DNA of 13,220 nt, taken from the NCBI GenBank assembly GCA_000434735.1, contig FR881271.1:8816-22035 (forward strand), in the 5' to 3' direction. Below are positions 1-9,200 of this stretch, in pieces. The notes beneath the pieces were generated by a model that saw nothing but the letters and a program-made list of their open reading frames with translations, had not been told where the DNA came from and did no database searches. The translations under genes and the position numbers were made by a program. The DNA is from Bacteroides sp. CAG:530. GTDB taxonomy: Bacteria; Bacteroidota; Bacteroidia; Bacteroidales; Bacteroidaceae. The first letter of the stretch is position 1. Each line of letters opens with the position of its first letter.

Positions 1-1766
1 ATGGCATTCCTGCGGTGGCGATTAGTTGGAAGATGTCTGCTGATGAACGGAAGCGGATAGTTGAGGAGTTTAAGAGTAGTGGCGACTCGGCAGAGAAAGG
101 TGATGTGTCGTCGGGAGCTGTAAGAGTCTTGGTTAACGTGGATTTGTTTGGTGAGGGCTTCGACTGCCCCGACGTGGAGTTCATTCAGTTGGCTCGACCT
201 ACGCTTTCGCTTGCTAAGTATCTGCAGCAGGTGGGCCGTGGCATGCGTGTGTTCGACGGTAAAAAGTATTGCCTGATATTGGATAATGTGGGTCTGTATC
301 GTTTGTTCGGCTTGCCGTCGGACGATAGGGACTGGCAGGCGATGTTTGACGGACGGCTTGCAGGAAAGGGTAATCTCTTTAAGGCGGAAGAGCAGTATGA
401 TGTGGCTTATTCCATACATGACGGTGTGCAGCGCATCACTGCCGACGAGGATACGGAGCTTATTACCGTAATGACGCATCAGGGTCAGCGTATGGACTTG
501 GAGGCGGCGTATGGTTATGAGGTTACGGAAAGCGAAGATGGGCTTTCTGGTATAGTGGACAAGGCTGGCGCAGAGGTACTGCCTTGCATATATAATAAGG
601 TGGAGTTGAAGGCGTACGGCATAGTGAAGTTGTGTTCCAGAAGGAAGATCGACCGTGAGCGTCCGTGGATGGACTTACGCAATGGGGTGCGCTTTGTGCG
701 TAGACCGAGGATTGAGCGTATCGGTTTTCTGGAGTTCAGCACTACGGATGGCATGAAGCTTTATCCGAGGGTGAAGACTCGCTGGATGGATGATGGGTGC
801 TTTGTGGTGCCCGACGCTTTGGTGCATGGCGTGAACGCTGGGCTTCGGTTTAAGTCTTTCTTCATCCAACCATCGGAACCGGAGGTGCTGTACAGACAGA
901 AGGATCAGTTTGACGATGTTGTGCTTTGGGAAAGTGAGACTGCTGTGTTGGCTTGGCGTAAGGGACTTGAACCGTTATTACACGGCATCAGTCTTGAGGA
1001 GTGGGAAGCGAAGAAGGCGGAATACGAGGCTGGGCTGTTGGCGTTCGAAGAGCAGAAGGAGCGGTATATGCGCAACTTTATGTCGGCGATTGGTGGCTTT
1101 AGCCTAGGCGATAAGTTGCGAGTTAGCGACTATAGCGAGTTGGGAGATTTGCGTTATGTTCGTACGGATGATGGTTTGTGTCAGGTGTTTCATAGGGAGT
1201 ACTTTATAGATAAGTGGCAGTCGATGGGTACGTACAGAAAGGTGTGCCCCACGGCGTACGATTTGCGCGTAGTGCAGAAGTGGGATGGCAAGTATGTGGT
1301 ACGTACTAAATTGTTCAAGCCCGTAGATAGTCCTGAGTTGCAGTTCGACTATGCGGAGTTGGAGGACAACGGCTTGCTCAGAATTACTGAGGATGGTAGC
1401 GATTATTGGGTGTGTCTTGAGAATAGAGTTGCCTTTACGCAGAGACCTGAGATGGTGAAAATAGGGTTCTTAAACTTCATGAAGGTGGGCGATTTGTATT
1501 TTCTGCGTGCTTATTATATGGATGCGGCACCCATCAGGAGGGATGAAATTAAGATGGGCAACGGCGTTTGCTTCGTCAGTAACCGGAGAGTATTTATCCG
1601 TACACGGAATTCCTTGAAGCGGTTGTTCATTTATCGGCGGTACGTAGACGGCAAGCGGTTTGTACTGAGCGACAGCTTGGAGCCCGACGGAAATGACACC
1701 TTTTATGATATGTATTATGATGGGGTGAATCCTCCTGTTATTCAGAATCATCGCGAGCGACTTTAG
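1..1766 (+). CDS. SF2 (DEAD/DEAH-type) helicase, C-terminal part, with WG-like repeats; 5' end outside window
   Basis: The reading frame is open to the left edge (it enters as ...GIPAVAISWKMS), so the gene starts upstream and the GTG at 15 is not a credible start. Residue numbers here count from that GTG. Residues 36-79 hold the end of helicase domain 2: VNVDLFGEGFDCP (motif V) and YLQQVGRGMR (motif VI, QxxGRxxR), which bind ATP and DNA/RNA in superfamily 2 enzymes. Motifs I-III must lie upstream. The remaining ~500 residues are not helicase core. They contain WG-repeat-like segments (for example GLSGIVDKAGAEVLP near 176-190) and two similar blocks near 193-241 and 446-488, both ending in a form of IGFLxF. 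Such tails occur on Bacteroidetes helicases of uncertain function. The substrate cannot be told from this part. A stem-loop with a T-tract overlaps the stop codon. Helicase call is firm; a defence role is only suggested by the neighbours. Confidence 0.85.
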   Translation, partial: GIPAVAISWKMSADERKRIVEEFKSSGDSAEKGDVSSGAVRVLVNVDLFGEGFDCPDVEFIQLARPTLSLAKYLQQVGRGMRVFDGKKYCLILDNVGLYRLFGLPSDDRDWQAMFDGRLAGKGNLFKAEEQYDVAYSIHDGVQRITADEDTELITVMTHQGQRMDLEAAYGYEVTESEDGLSGIVDKAGAEVLPCIYNKVELKAYGIVKLCSRRKIDRERPWMDLRNGVRFVRRPRIERIGFLEFSTTDGMKLYPRVKTRWMDDGCFVVPDALVHGVNAGLRFKSFFIQPSEPEVLYRQKDQFDDVVLWESETAVLAWRKGLEPLLHGISLEEWEAKKAEYEAGLLAFEEQKERYMRNFMSAIGGFSLGDKLRVSDYSELGDLRYVRTDDGLCQVFHREYFIDKWQSMGTYRKVCPTAYDLRVVQKWDGKYVVRTKLFKPVDSPELQFDYAELEDNGLLRITEDGSDYWVCLENRVAFTQRPEMVKIGFLNFMKVGDLYFLRAYYMDAAPIRRDEIKMGNGVCFVSNRRVFIRTRNSLKRLFIYRRYVDGKRFVLSDSLEPDGNDTFYDMYYDGVNPPVIQNHRERL

Positions 1767-1798
1767 GGTCGCTTTTTTTGTGCCCTGAAGTCGCTCGC
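1753..1798 (+). terminator. Intrinsic terminator with nested alternative hairpins between convergent genes
   Basis: At the helicase stop codon, AGCGAC (1756-1761) pairs with GTCGCT (1768-1773) around a 6-base loop that contains most of the TAG stop. Seven T's (1773-1779) follow, a normal intrinsic terminator for the plus strand. The left arm can instead join a longer stem: bases 1753-1768 pair with 1783-1798 over 16 bp with a single G-U pair in the plus-strand RNA, enclosing the T-tract in its loop. The RING/TerD gene ends at 1817 on the other strand, so the long stem may also serve that transcript, although no T-tract follows it in that direction. Confidence 0.7.
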
Positions 1799-1816
1799 TG
1801 ATGTGTTGGTTTCGAG

Positions 1817-4084
1817 TTACATATAGAGTAGCTTTGTTACGTCGGCGGGGTTGAGTGCCCACTCGTAGGTGTAGGCTTCATTGGCCTCTTCCGCACTTGC
1901 AACTATGGTGAGGTTTTGTGCTTTCGCCTTCATCTCAATTAATTCTCCTACAGATAGCTTGGCTTCGAGTTTGTGGAGAAGTGTTTCTACTGATTCGCTG
2001 TTGGCTCCGCGAAGTGTCTGTGCCGTGAACGGCATCTCCAGCCAGATAATCTCTCGTCGGGTTACATCGAGTACTCCGAAAACAAGTCCCTTGGTGAGGT
2101 TGCCCTCGCTGATGCGCACCATGTGCTGAACGCAAGAAGGGTCGTACGCTACGCCTTTTTCTTCGGAAACCGTCATGGGATAGGCGGAGTTCATCCAACC
2201 AACTACAAGGTTGGGCGAGAGCGATCCGCATGAGTAGGCATTGCATGTAAAGGTGACGTACTTAGCCTGCGCCTCTTGTAATTCAGGAAGAGAGAGTTCC
2301 ACATATTCGGCCGTGCCTACCATATCGGGGATAGAGCGGATGTCACCAGAGTGTTTCGCTCCTGTGCAGGTGAGGTTGTAGTAAACGCACTCAGCCACTT
2401 CATCGTTTGGCAATGAGATACTGCAACTCAAATCCATGTCGAGGTGTTGTGCGGGTAGTCCCTTTCCCCATTGCATGAAGAGTCGCACGGTATCTCCTTC
2501 TATAGGGAAGCGAGTTCCCATTAAGGCGCACGATGTATCTTGTATAGTTGTGGCACGGTCGCCTACACTCACCGGAATATTGTAGAGGGCGTGGTCTATA
2601 TATACCGTTTTGGTATCGGTCTTCTGAGCTGAGAATCTACGAAGCATCGAGCTCTTGTATATATTCATCACATCTGCCACCATCGCCTTACGTGTGTCAT
2701 CGTTGTAGAGGGCGAGTAGCTTGTTGGCTTCTATTTTATGAGTCACGTCGGTAATGGGACGTGCAAGTCGGGTTTCTTTAGGGTTGAAGTAAGACTCTGC
2801 CGCATTGCCTAACGACAGAAGCAAGCGTGCAGGGAGTCGGTCGGCTATTTCGTTGAATGCGGTGAGCACCTTATCGCTACCAAATCTCAGCATAGACGCG
2901 AAGAGGCAACGGGCAAACAGTCCCGGACGTTCTTTCAGCAGCGAAATAGTCTTGTTGGCATCATTCTCCAAACGGGCTTTGTCTACACGGCCCTGCCAGG
3001 TGGAATAGTCTTGTCTGTAGAAAATATCGAGTATATCCGCCAGATGCTCCATACCCTTCTTGTGAGAGTATTCGGCAAGGCGAAGCGCACGAATCATTCT
3101 TACCCACATGCCTCGTTTGGGGTTCATGTTTTCTGCCGCTTGTTCCGCAGAGAGCTGCGTAGCGTTGAGCCATTTCGTCGCACGGAGACAAGCCTTGCGG
3201 TCGTATTTCAACATCAGTTTCTTCTTCATCTCTTGTGCGGCATCTTCGCTTCTGTCCAGAGGCCCCCACATATGTCTGTACATCTTTCCAGCATGAGCCA
3301 CTAAAGTCTTCGGTTCTATAATCTGCACATATCCGGTCTTTTCGTACCACAGATAACGCAGCACATCGGCTGGAGTCTTTAGTAATACAGAGGCTTCATC
3401 GGCTTTGCCTTGTTCGGTGAGGAACTTAACTACAAGCATGGCGGTCTCCTTCATCGTGATGGTAACATCGTCTGGGAGTTGATATTCGCGAAGCAACTGT
3501 TCCAGCGTATCTTTTTGCGTAGCGTCGAGTGGAGTAGCTGACGTGAGGAGCGAGGTAAAGACGTTCTTCATATCTCTATCCGTAAAGAGTCGAAGTTCTT
3601 TCAGTTTGCTGCCCTGACCTTTATATACAAAATCGGCGGTCTTGAACGGAGTGCCACAGTACGGGCAACCGTTGTATCGCTCTATGGGGAACGTGCCATC
3701 CGGAATGAAATGTCCGCACGGCAAGGTAGTTCCTTCGAGTCCCGCCTTTTCGCCGCCCATTATATTGGCTACCCACGTAATAAGGTGGTCTACGTATGAT
3801 TCGCCCGTAGGCACATTCCATCCTTTTACCAGCGCCGCCCAGTTCAGGTTTATGCCCATCACTTCTTCTATGCAGCGTGTAATCTCGGCAAGGGTATCGG
3901 CAGAAACAACGTTGAGCGCATGTAGCAGTTCCTCGCTTACGCAGAAACCATTTTCTTTAAGGCGTGCCACGAATGCCATTACCGGAACTGTAGTTGCTGA
4001 AGTGTTGTTGATGTCTTCACGACTGATGTCGAGGTACAACGCACGGTAACGCAAAGCGATTTTTGTGAGAATATTGTTCATCAT
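1817..4084 (-). CDS. RING/zinc-knuckle protein with TerD-like C-terminal domain (resembles MXAN_6230/SCO0854 family)
   Basis: A 755-residue soluble protein with no signal peptide or membrane segment. Residues 121-147 carry a compact zinc-site pattern, PCGHFIPDGTF followed by CPYCGTPF (C123, H125, C140, C143). This resembles half of a RING or zinc-ribbon fold. The middle (about 150-480) is helical and unrecognised. Residues 530-640 resemble TerD-family beta-sandwiches: FMQWGKG, an acidic HLDMDLSCS (547-555), KHSGD (577-581) and a V-E-L-S-L strand. In TerD proteins the acidic motifs bind calcium, and the family is linked to tellurite and other stress responses. The combination resembles proteins named MXAN_6230/SCO0854 family RING domain-containing proteins; this match is from memory. 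Function is unknown. Two consecutive ATGs (4084, 4081) could start it. Upstream lies a structured element that may be its leader. Domain reading is moderate, function is open. Confidence 0.75.
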   Translation of the reverse strand: MMNNILTKIALRYRALYLDISREDINNTSATTVPVMAFVARLKENGFCVSEELLHALNVVSADTLAEITRCIEEVMGINLNWAALVKGWNVPTGESYVDHLITWVANIMGGEKAGLEGTTLPCGHFIPDGTFPIERYNGCPYCGTPFKTADFVYKGQGSKLKELRLFTDRDMKNVFTSLLTSATPLDATQKDTLEQLLREYQLPDDVTITMKETAMLVVKFLTEQGKADEASVLLKTPADVLRYLWYEKTGYVQIIEPKTLVAHAGKMYRHMWGPLDRSEDAAQEMKKKLMLKYDRKACLRATKWLNATQLSAEQAAENMNPKRGMWVRMIRALRLAEYSHKKGMEHLADILDIFYRQDYSTWQGRVDKARLENDANKTISLLKERPGLFARCLFASMLRFGSDKVLTAFNEIADRLPARLLLSLGNAAESYFNPKETRLARPITDVTHKIEANKLLALYNDDTRKAMVADVMNIYKSSMLRRFSAQKTDTKTVYIDHALYNIPVSVGDRATTIQDTSCALMGTRFPIEGDTVRLFMQWGKGLPAQHLDMDLSCSISLPNDEVAECVYYNLTCTGAKHSGDIRSIPDMVGTAEYVELSLPELQEAQAKYVTFTCNAYSCGSLSPNLVVGWMNSAYPMTVSEEKGVAYDPSCVQHMVRISEGNLTKGLVFGVLDVTRREIIWLEMPFTAQTLRGANSESVETLLHKLEAKLSVGELIEMKAKAQNLTIVASAEEANEAYTYEWALNPADVTKLLYM

Positions 4085-4109
4085 AATAAATGGTAGAAAG
4101 AGTAATATT

Positions 4110-4203
4110 AAAAAAAGAGAGGTAATTGATACAGCTGTTTACCTTCGCGCAATGCGCAAATATGATTTAGAAGTAAGCTGTTCTTGACCTCTCTTTGTAT
4201 CTT
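4110..4203 (-). ncRNA. Candidate structured RNA or leader ending in a U-tract, upstream of the RING/TerD gene
   Basis: Nested inverted repeats are centred near 4155. Outer stem: AAAGAGAGGT (4114-4123) against ACCTCTCTTT (4187-4196), 10 bp perfect. Second stem: ACAGCT (4131-4136) against AGCTGT (4176-4181). A third weak stem is TACCTTC (4140-4146) against GAAGTA (4170-4175), with one bulge. The apical hairpin is GCGC-AAT-GCGC (4147-4157). Read on the minus strand, the outer stem runs directly into seven T's (complement of 4110-4116), as in an intrinsic terminator. A TAGCTTTG box lies just upstream. It could be a free-standing RNA of about 90 nt, a leader that attenuates the RING/TerD gene (start codon 26 bases beyond the U-tract), or a DNA-level dyad. 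Not matched to a known RNA family. Confidence 0.45.
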
Positions 4204-4208
4204 GAGTG

Positions 4209-4216
4209 CAAAGCTA
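4209..4216 (-). promoter_or_regulatory. Candidate Bacteroidetes -7 promoter element (TAGCTTTG)
   Basis: The minus strand reads TAGCTTTG, an exact match to the Bacteroidetes -7 consensus TAnnTTTG. Transcription would start around 4200-4204, a few bases before the outer stem of the structured element and about 120 bases before the RING/TerD start codon. No TTTG -33 element is present at 19-21 bases upstream, so the assignment rests on one box and its position. Confidence 0.4.
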
Positions 4217-4456
4217 CGGATGCACTGTGTAGTCTTTCTGCGTAAAAGTAAGGAATTATCTGGAATCTGTGAAGAAAATGCGATTTTTATTTAATCTGTA
4301 AATAGATTGCGTTGTTATTTGACTATCTTTACGCATACATTTTTTAGAAGACAATAATTATGCCTGCAAAATATAACGTGCTTATCTTGGTGATGTGCGA
4401 GACGGCAGCTATTGTATGAGTAATAATGATATGATAAACACTTTATAGTATTAACT

Positions 4457-5656
4457 ATGGATATTCTGACCCATTTCCGAACTATAGAAGAGTTGACAAA
4501 GACACTCTCGCGCGAGCAAAAACTGTTGAGCGAAATGTTTGAGAAGCGAAAGTTGATTAAGTTTCCGTTAGGGTTAGCTTTAGACCTTGTGGAAAACAAC
4601 GAGAAGCGGCTGAAGCGACTTTTAGATTATGGCGTGTTAGTAAAAGCTGGCAATACTTTAGAGATTGAAAGCGACTACTTGAATTTCTTTGAAGAGGTGC
4701 TTGATGTCAATGAGGAAATCAGCGTGCTGAGTGTACAAGAATGTATTAATACGCTTAAGGAGCATATAGGATATTTCCTACAAGAAACCAACGTAAACCG
4801 AAGAGCTGGATATCAAGATACAGTGAGGCAACTCTTAAAAAAGACGGGATTCAGAACACTGAAAAATGTAGTCGATTTGAAGCGAAATATGGATAACGCT
4901 TATAAACAAGAGCCTAATTACGTAATTAAGAAGAAGAAACTACAAAATCTAGATGAGAAGAGTCACAGTATTCGTGCAATGATACGTGAGTGTGAAAAGC
5001 TGATGGATAATGAGCATGCTTTCTTCATTATGGCCAATGACCCTCACATGGCTAAGACTTGTAGCGATGTGAAACATGATTTTGTGGAGGCTTATCATGC
5101 GTTAATGGAAATAGACAGACAGATTATTATCTATATTAATCAGATAGATCAGCAGAATCAACTTTATAAGAAAATCCGTAAGTTGAAATATCTGCAAGAT
5201 CAATTTCTTATTAAAACAGATACGAACATTGTACAAGTATTAGAAGAAAAAAATCCTTTGTGGATGGAGTCTCGTCAGTATAGCAAGATTCGTCTTTCAC
5301 TTGAAATGCTTAGAGAGAATGATCAGATTGTGCAAATACTAAGAAAAATAGCGGAACGCAATGGCATTCAGAAAACTGCGCGTACAGAAGCCGAACCTCT
5401 TACAGATGAAGACTTACAGACTCATGTGCAGCGGTTGAAAGAGGTAGACCCAACGGAAGTGTGGAATGCGTTTTCTGCGTCGAGCTATAATTTGTTTGAT
5501 TTTATTCTGAAATACGATTATAATAGTAAGCGTGATATTGAAGATCATGCCGCTCTTTTCTGTCAGTTAGTTATTCTGCATCCAGAAGAATGCCGTATGA
5601 CTGGTAAATATGCAACTTATCAAGATATTGAATACCCTATAATTTATGCGAAATAA
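4457..5656 (+). CDS. jetA: Wadjet JetA-like (MukF/MksF-type kleisin) subunit
   Basis: First gene of the four-gene Wadjet operon. JetA is the kleisin: it bridges the two SMC-like JetC heads and recruits JetB to build the loop-extruding complex. The 399-residue product fits the MukF/MksF pattern. A winged-helix-like N-terminal region (about 30-75, with KRLKRLLDYGVLVKAGNTLEI) is followed by a long helical middle rich in charged residues (about 80-310), and a compact C-terminal region (about 335-399, ending in YQDIEYPIIYAK) that probably contacts a JetC head. Sequence similarity among kleisins is weak, so the name rests mainly on gene order and size beside an unmistakable JetC and JetD. The stop overlaps the jetB start by 11 bases, implying translational coupling. 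The ATG at 4457 follows an AT-rich leader. The operon is more AT-rich than the genes to its left, consistent with transfer. Confidence 0.8.
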   Translation: MDILTHFRTIEELTKTLSREQKLLSEMFEKRKLIKFPLGLALDLVENNEKRLKRLLDYGVLVKAGNTLEIESDYLNFFEEVLDVNEEISVLSVQECINTLKEHIGYFLQETNVNRRAGYQDTVRQLLKKTGFRTLKNVVDLKRNMDNAYKQEPNYVIKKKKLQNLDEKSHSIRAMIRECEKLMDNEHAFFIMANDPHMAKTCSDVKHDFVEAYHALMEIDRQIIIYINQIDQQNQLYKKIRKLKYLQDQFLIKTDTNIVQVLEEKNPLWMESRQYSKIRLSLEMLRENDQIVQILRKIAERNGIQKTARTEAEPLTDEDLQTHVQRLKEVDPTEVWNAFSASSYNLFDFILKYDYNSKRDIEDHAALFCQLVILHPEECRMTGKYATYQDIEYPIIYAK

Positions 5657-6203
5657 TACACAAATAATATATGAGAAACTGAGTCGTGGAGAATTCCTAT
5701 CAGTTGATAGTACAGAGCCTTCTATCCGTCATTTGTATGAAGATTTAGAGGAGAATGTAGATGAATATACTGATTTCTTTAAAGAAATAGGCCTCAAGTT
5801 AGAATCTGGTAATGGATATTTCTATTTCTCACGTATAGGTGAGAGTAAACAGGCTATAGAACAAAAATTAGAGAGTTTTTCTAAGTGGATTGATTATCTC
5901 GACTTTCTAAAGTGTTATAATCAGTCGTTTACCGCTGGCTATCAGTTCAGAAAAAGTAATCTTACAGAGCAAATAAGTTTGGATATTGAATTGAAAGAGA
6001 AAGCCGGACATCTATTTAAAAAATATGGTGCAGACTCTAATCTTGAGATTGTGAATAAACTACTTGGGGAGATGCTTAACATGGGGTTCGCCGAGTGTAT
6101 TAGCGAACAAGATGAGACTTATAAAATAACTTCTGCTTTTCATTATGCAGAGGAATTGGTTAATATGATTCAAATAGCTAACGAAGATGAAGTACCTGAA
6201 TAA
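5646..6203 (+). CDS. jetB: Wadjet JetB-like (MukE/MksE-type KITE) subunit
   Basis: The 185-residue product lies between the kleisin-like and SMC-like genes, where JetB/MksE is expected. KITE proteins are tandem winged-helix dimers that bind the kleisin and DNA. The sequence fits: a first winged-helix-like unit at about 10-65 (GEFLSVDSTEPSIRHLYEDL ending in GNGYFYFSR) and a second at about 125-172, with the wing at CISEQDETYKITSAF. The central region (about 70-110) is helical. The start at 5646 lies inside the last codons of jetA, and the 3' end overlaps jetC by 17 bases, so the three genes are tightly coupled and probably made in fixed ratio. The call relies on size, fold pattern and position more than on conserved residues. 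Confidence 0.8.
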   Translation: MRNNTQIIYEKLSRGEFLSVDSTEPSIRHLYEDLEENVDEYTDFFKEIGLKLESGNGYFYFSRIGESKQAIEQKLESFSKWIDYLDFLKCYNQSFTAGYQFRKSNLTEQISLDIELKEKAGHLFKKYGADSNLEIVNKLLGEMLNMGFAECISEQDETYKITSAFHYAEELVNMIQIANEDEVPE

Positions 6204-9200
6204 GATTATTTTTATCAATAGTGCCAATATACCGTATGCAGAGATTTCGGTGGATGGTAACGTGCATTTTACAGGAACTCAAGGTGTGGGTAAAAGTACA
6301 GTGCTAAGAGCATTGTTGTTTTTCTACAATGCCGACAAGCAGAGGCTGGGTATTCAGCAAGGACAGAAGTCGTTCGATGAATTCTATTTTCGTCAGTCTA
6401 ACTCATACATTCTATACGAAGTGATGCGTGATAATGGCGCATATACTATATTGGTAAGTAGGTATCAGGGGCGTGCGTCATGGAGGTTTATTGATGCTCC
6501 TTATCAACGTGATTGGCTTATCGATGACAATAAGCAAGTTTTTGGAGACTGGGTGAAGATACGTGAGCATATAGATAAGAATATATCAGTATCTGCTCGT
6601 ATCGACTCTGGCGTAATGTTTAAGGATATTATTTTCGGCAATACTCATGATTCTAAGTATACGCGTTATGCCATTGTGCAAAGTTCCCATTACCAGAATA
6701 TTCCAAGAAGCATTCAGAATGTGTTCCTAAATACTAAATTGGATGCAGACTTTGTGAAAAATACCATTATTCAGTCTATGGCCGACGAGGATTTACCTAT
6801 TGATTTGCAAACTTACCGTAGGTTGGTAACTGGCTTTGAACGCGAGTATGATGAAATAGATTGTTGGTTCCGCCAAACGCGTGAAGGTAAGTATCCTGTG
6901 CGCCAATTGGCATTGAAGATAGCAGAGCAAGGGCGAACAATCAGTGCTTTTGATATGCAGTTGGTAGACTTATGGCGTATGCTGAATTATGCTGTGAACG
7001 ACAGTGAATATCAGATTCCTCTTTTAGAAGAAGAGAACACAGAAGTAAAACAGAATATCGAAAAGGAGCGCAACAGAGAGAAAGAACTATCTGCCAACTA
7101 TAATAAGGATAAAGATTCGCTTAATCAGGAGCTTGGTGGTAAGAAATCTAAGTTGAATGAAATAGCAGAAGCCAAGAAGCAATTCGAGTTGAAAGGTATA
7201 GAAGCTATGCTTGCACTTGCCGCTCGTGAAGAATCAATCAAGCAAGAAACTGCTGATAAGCAAATGCTGCTGGATGATCTTTTGAAAACCAATGCTTCAA
7301 TAGAAGAGAAATATAAGATAGCTCGTGATAAGTTGGATAACGCTAGACAAGAATTCGTGAATAATCAGAAAGAAGCTTATTATAAGAAACAAGATTCTAT
7401 GCAGGTAGAGCGCAATCGTCTTGATAAGGAAAAAACGAAAAGCCGTAATCAGATAATGGAAGCGTTCGATAATTGGCGACATGAGTCTGATGATCGTTTG
7501 CAGATGTTGCAAGCCGAACGACATAGGGCAGAAGATGCTCAGAAAGAACTTCGGCGGTGGCATCCTAAAGCAGATGAAATTAAGCAAGTTACAGAGTTAC
7601 TAAGACAACTTGAATTAGAAGAGAAAGAGAATGCAGCACAGCAGAACGTAGTTAAAAGTAGGATTGACCAAGTTACTACAGAATATGATATGCACGAGGC
7701 GCAACTGAAGCAGGCTTCACAGCGTGAGCAAGAACTACTGGAAGAAGAACGTACGAAATATTCTCAGCAAATTACAAAAATTGATGATTTGTTGTCTCGT
7801 CTTGAGGGGTCTCTTTATCAATGGCTTTGTAATAATACCAGTGGATGGGAAGAAACGATAGGAAAGGTAGTCGATGAGGAACGGATTCTTTATGCACAAG
7901 GACTTGAACCCGAAATGGACCTTACAAGCGGTAGTTTATTTGGAGTCAAACTGAATTTGGATTGTATTGATGCAGTGCATCGTACACCTGATGAATATAG
8001 AACTGAGAAGAAAAAACTAGAAGAACAACTGCAACAGGTAAAACATAGACTTGCCCAATTGCCCATTGCCCTAGAAGAAGAAATCGCTAAACTTAAAAAG
8101 AAGTACCTTTCGTTGCTCAATCCATATCGTCAGGAATCTACTTCTTTAAAGGTGGCAGCAGAGCAGATTCCTATTAAACGTCAGAATCTGCAGAATCAGC
8201 AGCATAAGCTAGAGATGGAGGAACAAGAACTAATCGAAAAGGAAAAAGAGGTACGCGACCGTACTTTTTACGAAGCTCTTCTTGCGGAACAATCAGAAAA
8301 AGATGACCGTGAAAAGAAAGAGAACAAACGCAAAAAGGAACTTAGGGATATAGAGTTGTCTTTTAATAAATTGTCAAAAGCTCTAGATGATGAATTGCGT
8401 AAGTTTAAGAAAGAATTAGAGTCTGAAGCTGTTGTCCGGAATAAGGAATACGATGATCAAAAGATTCAATTAGAAGAACAGCAGAAAGCAGAACTTGCAG
8501 GAAAAGGTGTAGATGTTAATCTTCTAGGCCAATATCGTAAAGCAATATATGAGCTCAAGAAACTATTGGAGAAGATTGATAAAGAACGTAACACTGTTAT
8601 TCAGTATCGTTTGACGGAACAGAATCTATTTGCTATGGAACCTGAGATAAGAGCGGCTATTAAGGATATAGAGCAGCAACTTATAATGCTGCGCCAACGT
8701 TATGAAGATAAGCGGATTCGAATAGAGAAGAGGCGTTTGGGAATGGAAGAACGTCTGAAAGTTATTCAGAAAGATTTATCGCATAGAAAAGACGGATTGG
8801 AACTTTATCGTCAAATGGTAGAGCATGAGCGTTTGGTGTCAGATTCTTTATTATCGGACGATAAGTCTATACCGAGTGCGCTAGATTGTCGGCAATTGAT
8901 TGCACAGCTAAGAGGAACTGTAAATCATAAGCGTGAATCGATAGAACGATTGAAGGAACTTGTTGTGAATTTTAATCGTAATTTTAAACCTCAGAATGCC
9001 TTCAATTTTAATACAATGCCTCGTACTGATAATGATTATTTTCAGATTGCAATCAATTTACAGGATTTCATGGATAATAATAAGATAGAAGTGTTTCGTA
9101 GACGTACAAGCGAGCATTATAAAGATATTTTAGGGCGTATATCCACAGAAATTGGTGCTTTGATAAAACGCCGATCGGATGTAGATCGTGTGATACTTGA

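Larger units (their letters stand above)
4085..4456. other. Divergent intergenic region between the RING/TerD gene and jetA
   Basis: This 372-base gap separates two divergent transcription units. Its left half holds the structured element and a minus-strand -7 box. Its right half is AT-rich and must contain the jet promoter. The best plus-strand match to TAnnTTTG is TATCTTTA (4324-4331, one mismatch) with no clear -33 partner. A 19-codon open frame (4360-4419, starting MPAKYNVLILV) lies 37 bases before jetA, with no evidence that it is translated. No tRNA or insertion-sequence end was seen. Confidence 0.6.

Noticed and set aside
1470..1862. Minus-strand open frame of 130 codons across the helicase end
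   Set aside because: It crosses the terminator hairpin and overlaps both convergent genes; its translation shows no family resemblance.
2961..3350. Open frames on both strands inside the RING/TerD gene, up to 130 codons
   Set aside because: They lie wholly inside a gene with clear domains, have no recognisable protein features, and reflect the base composition of the real frame.
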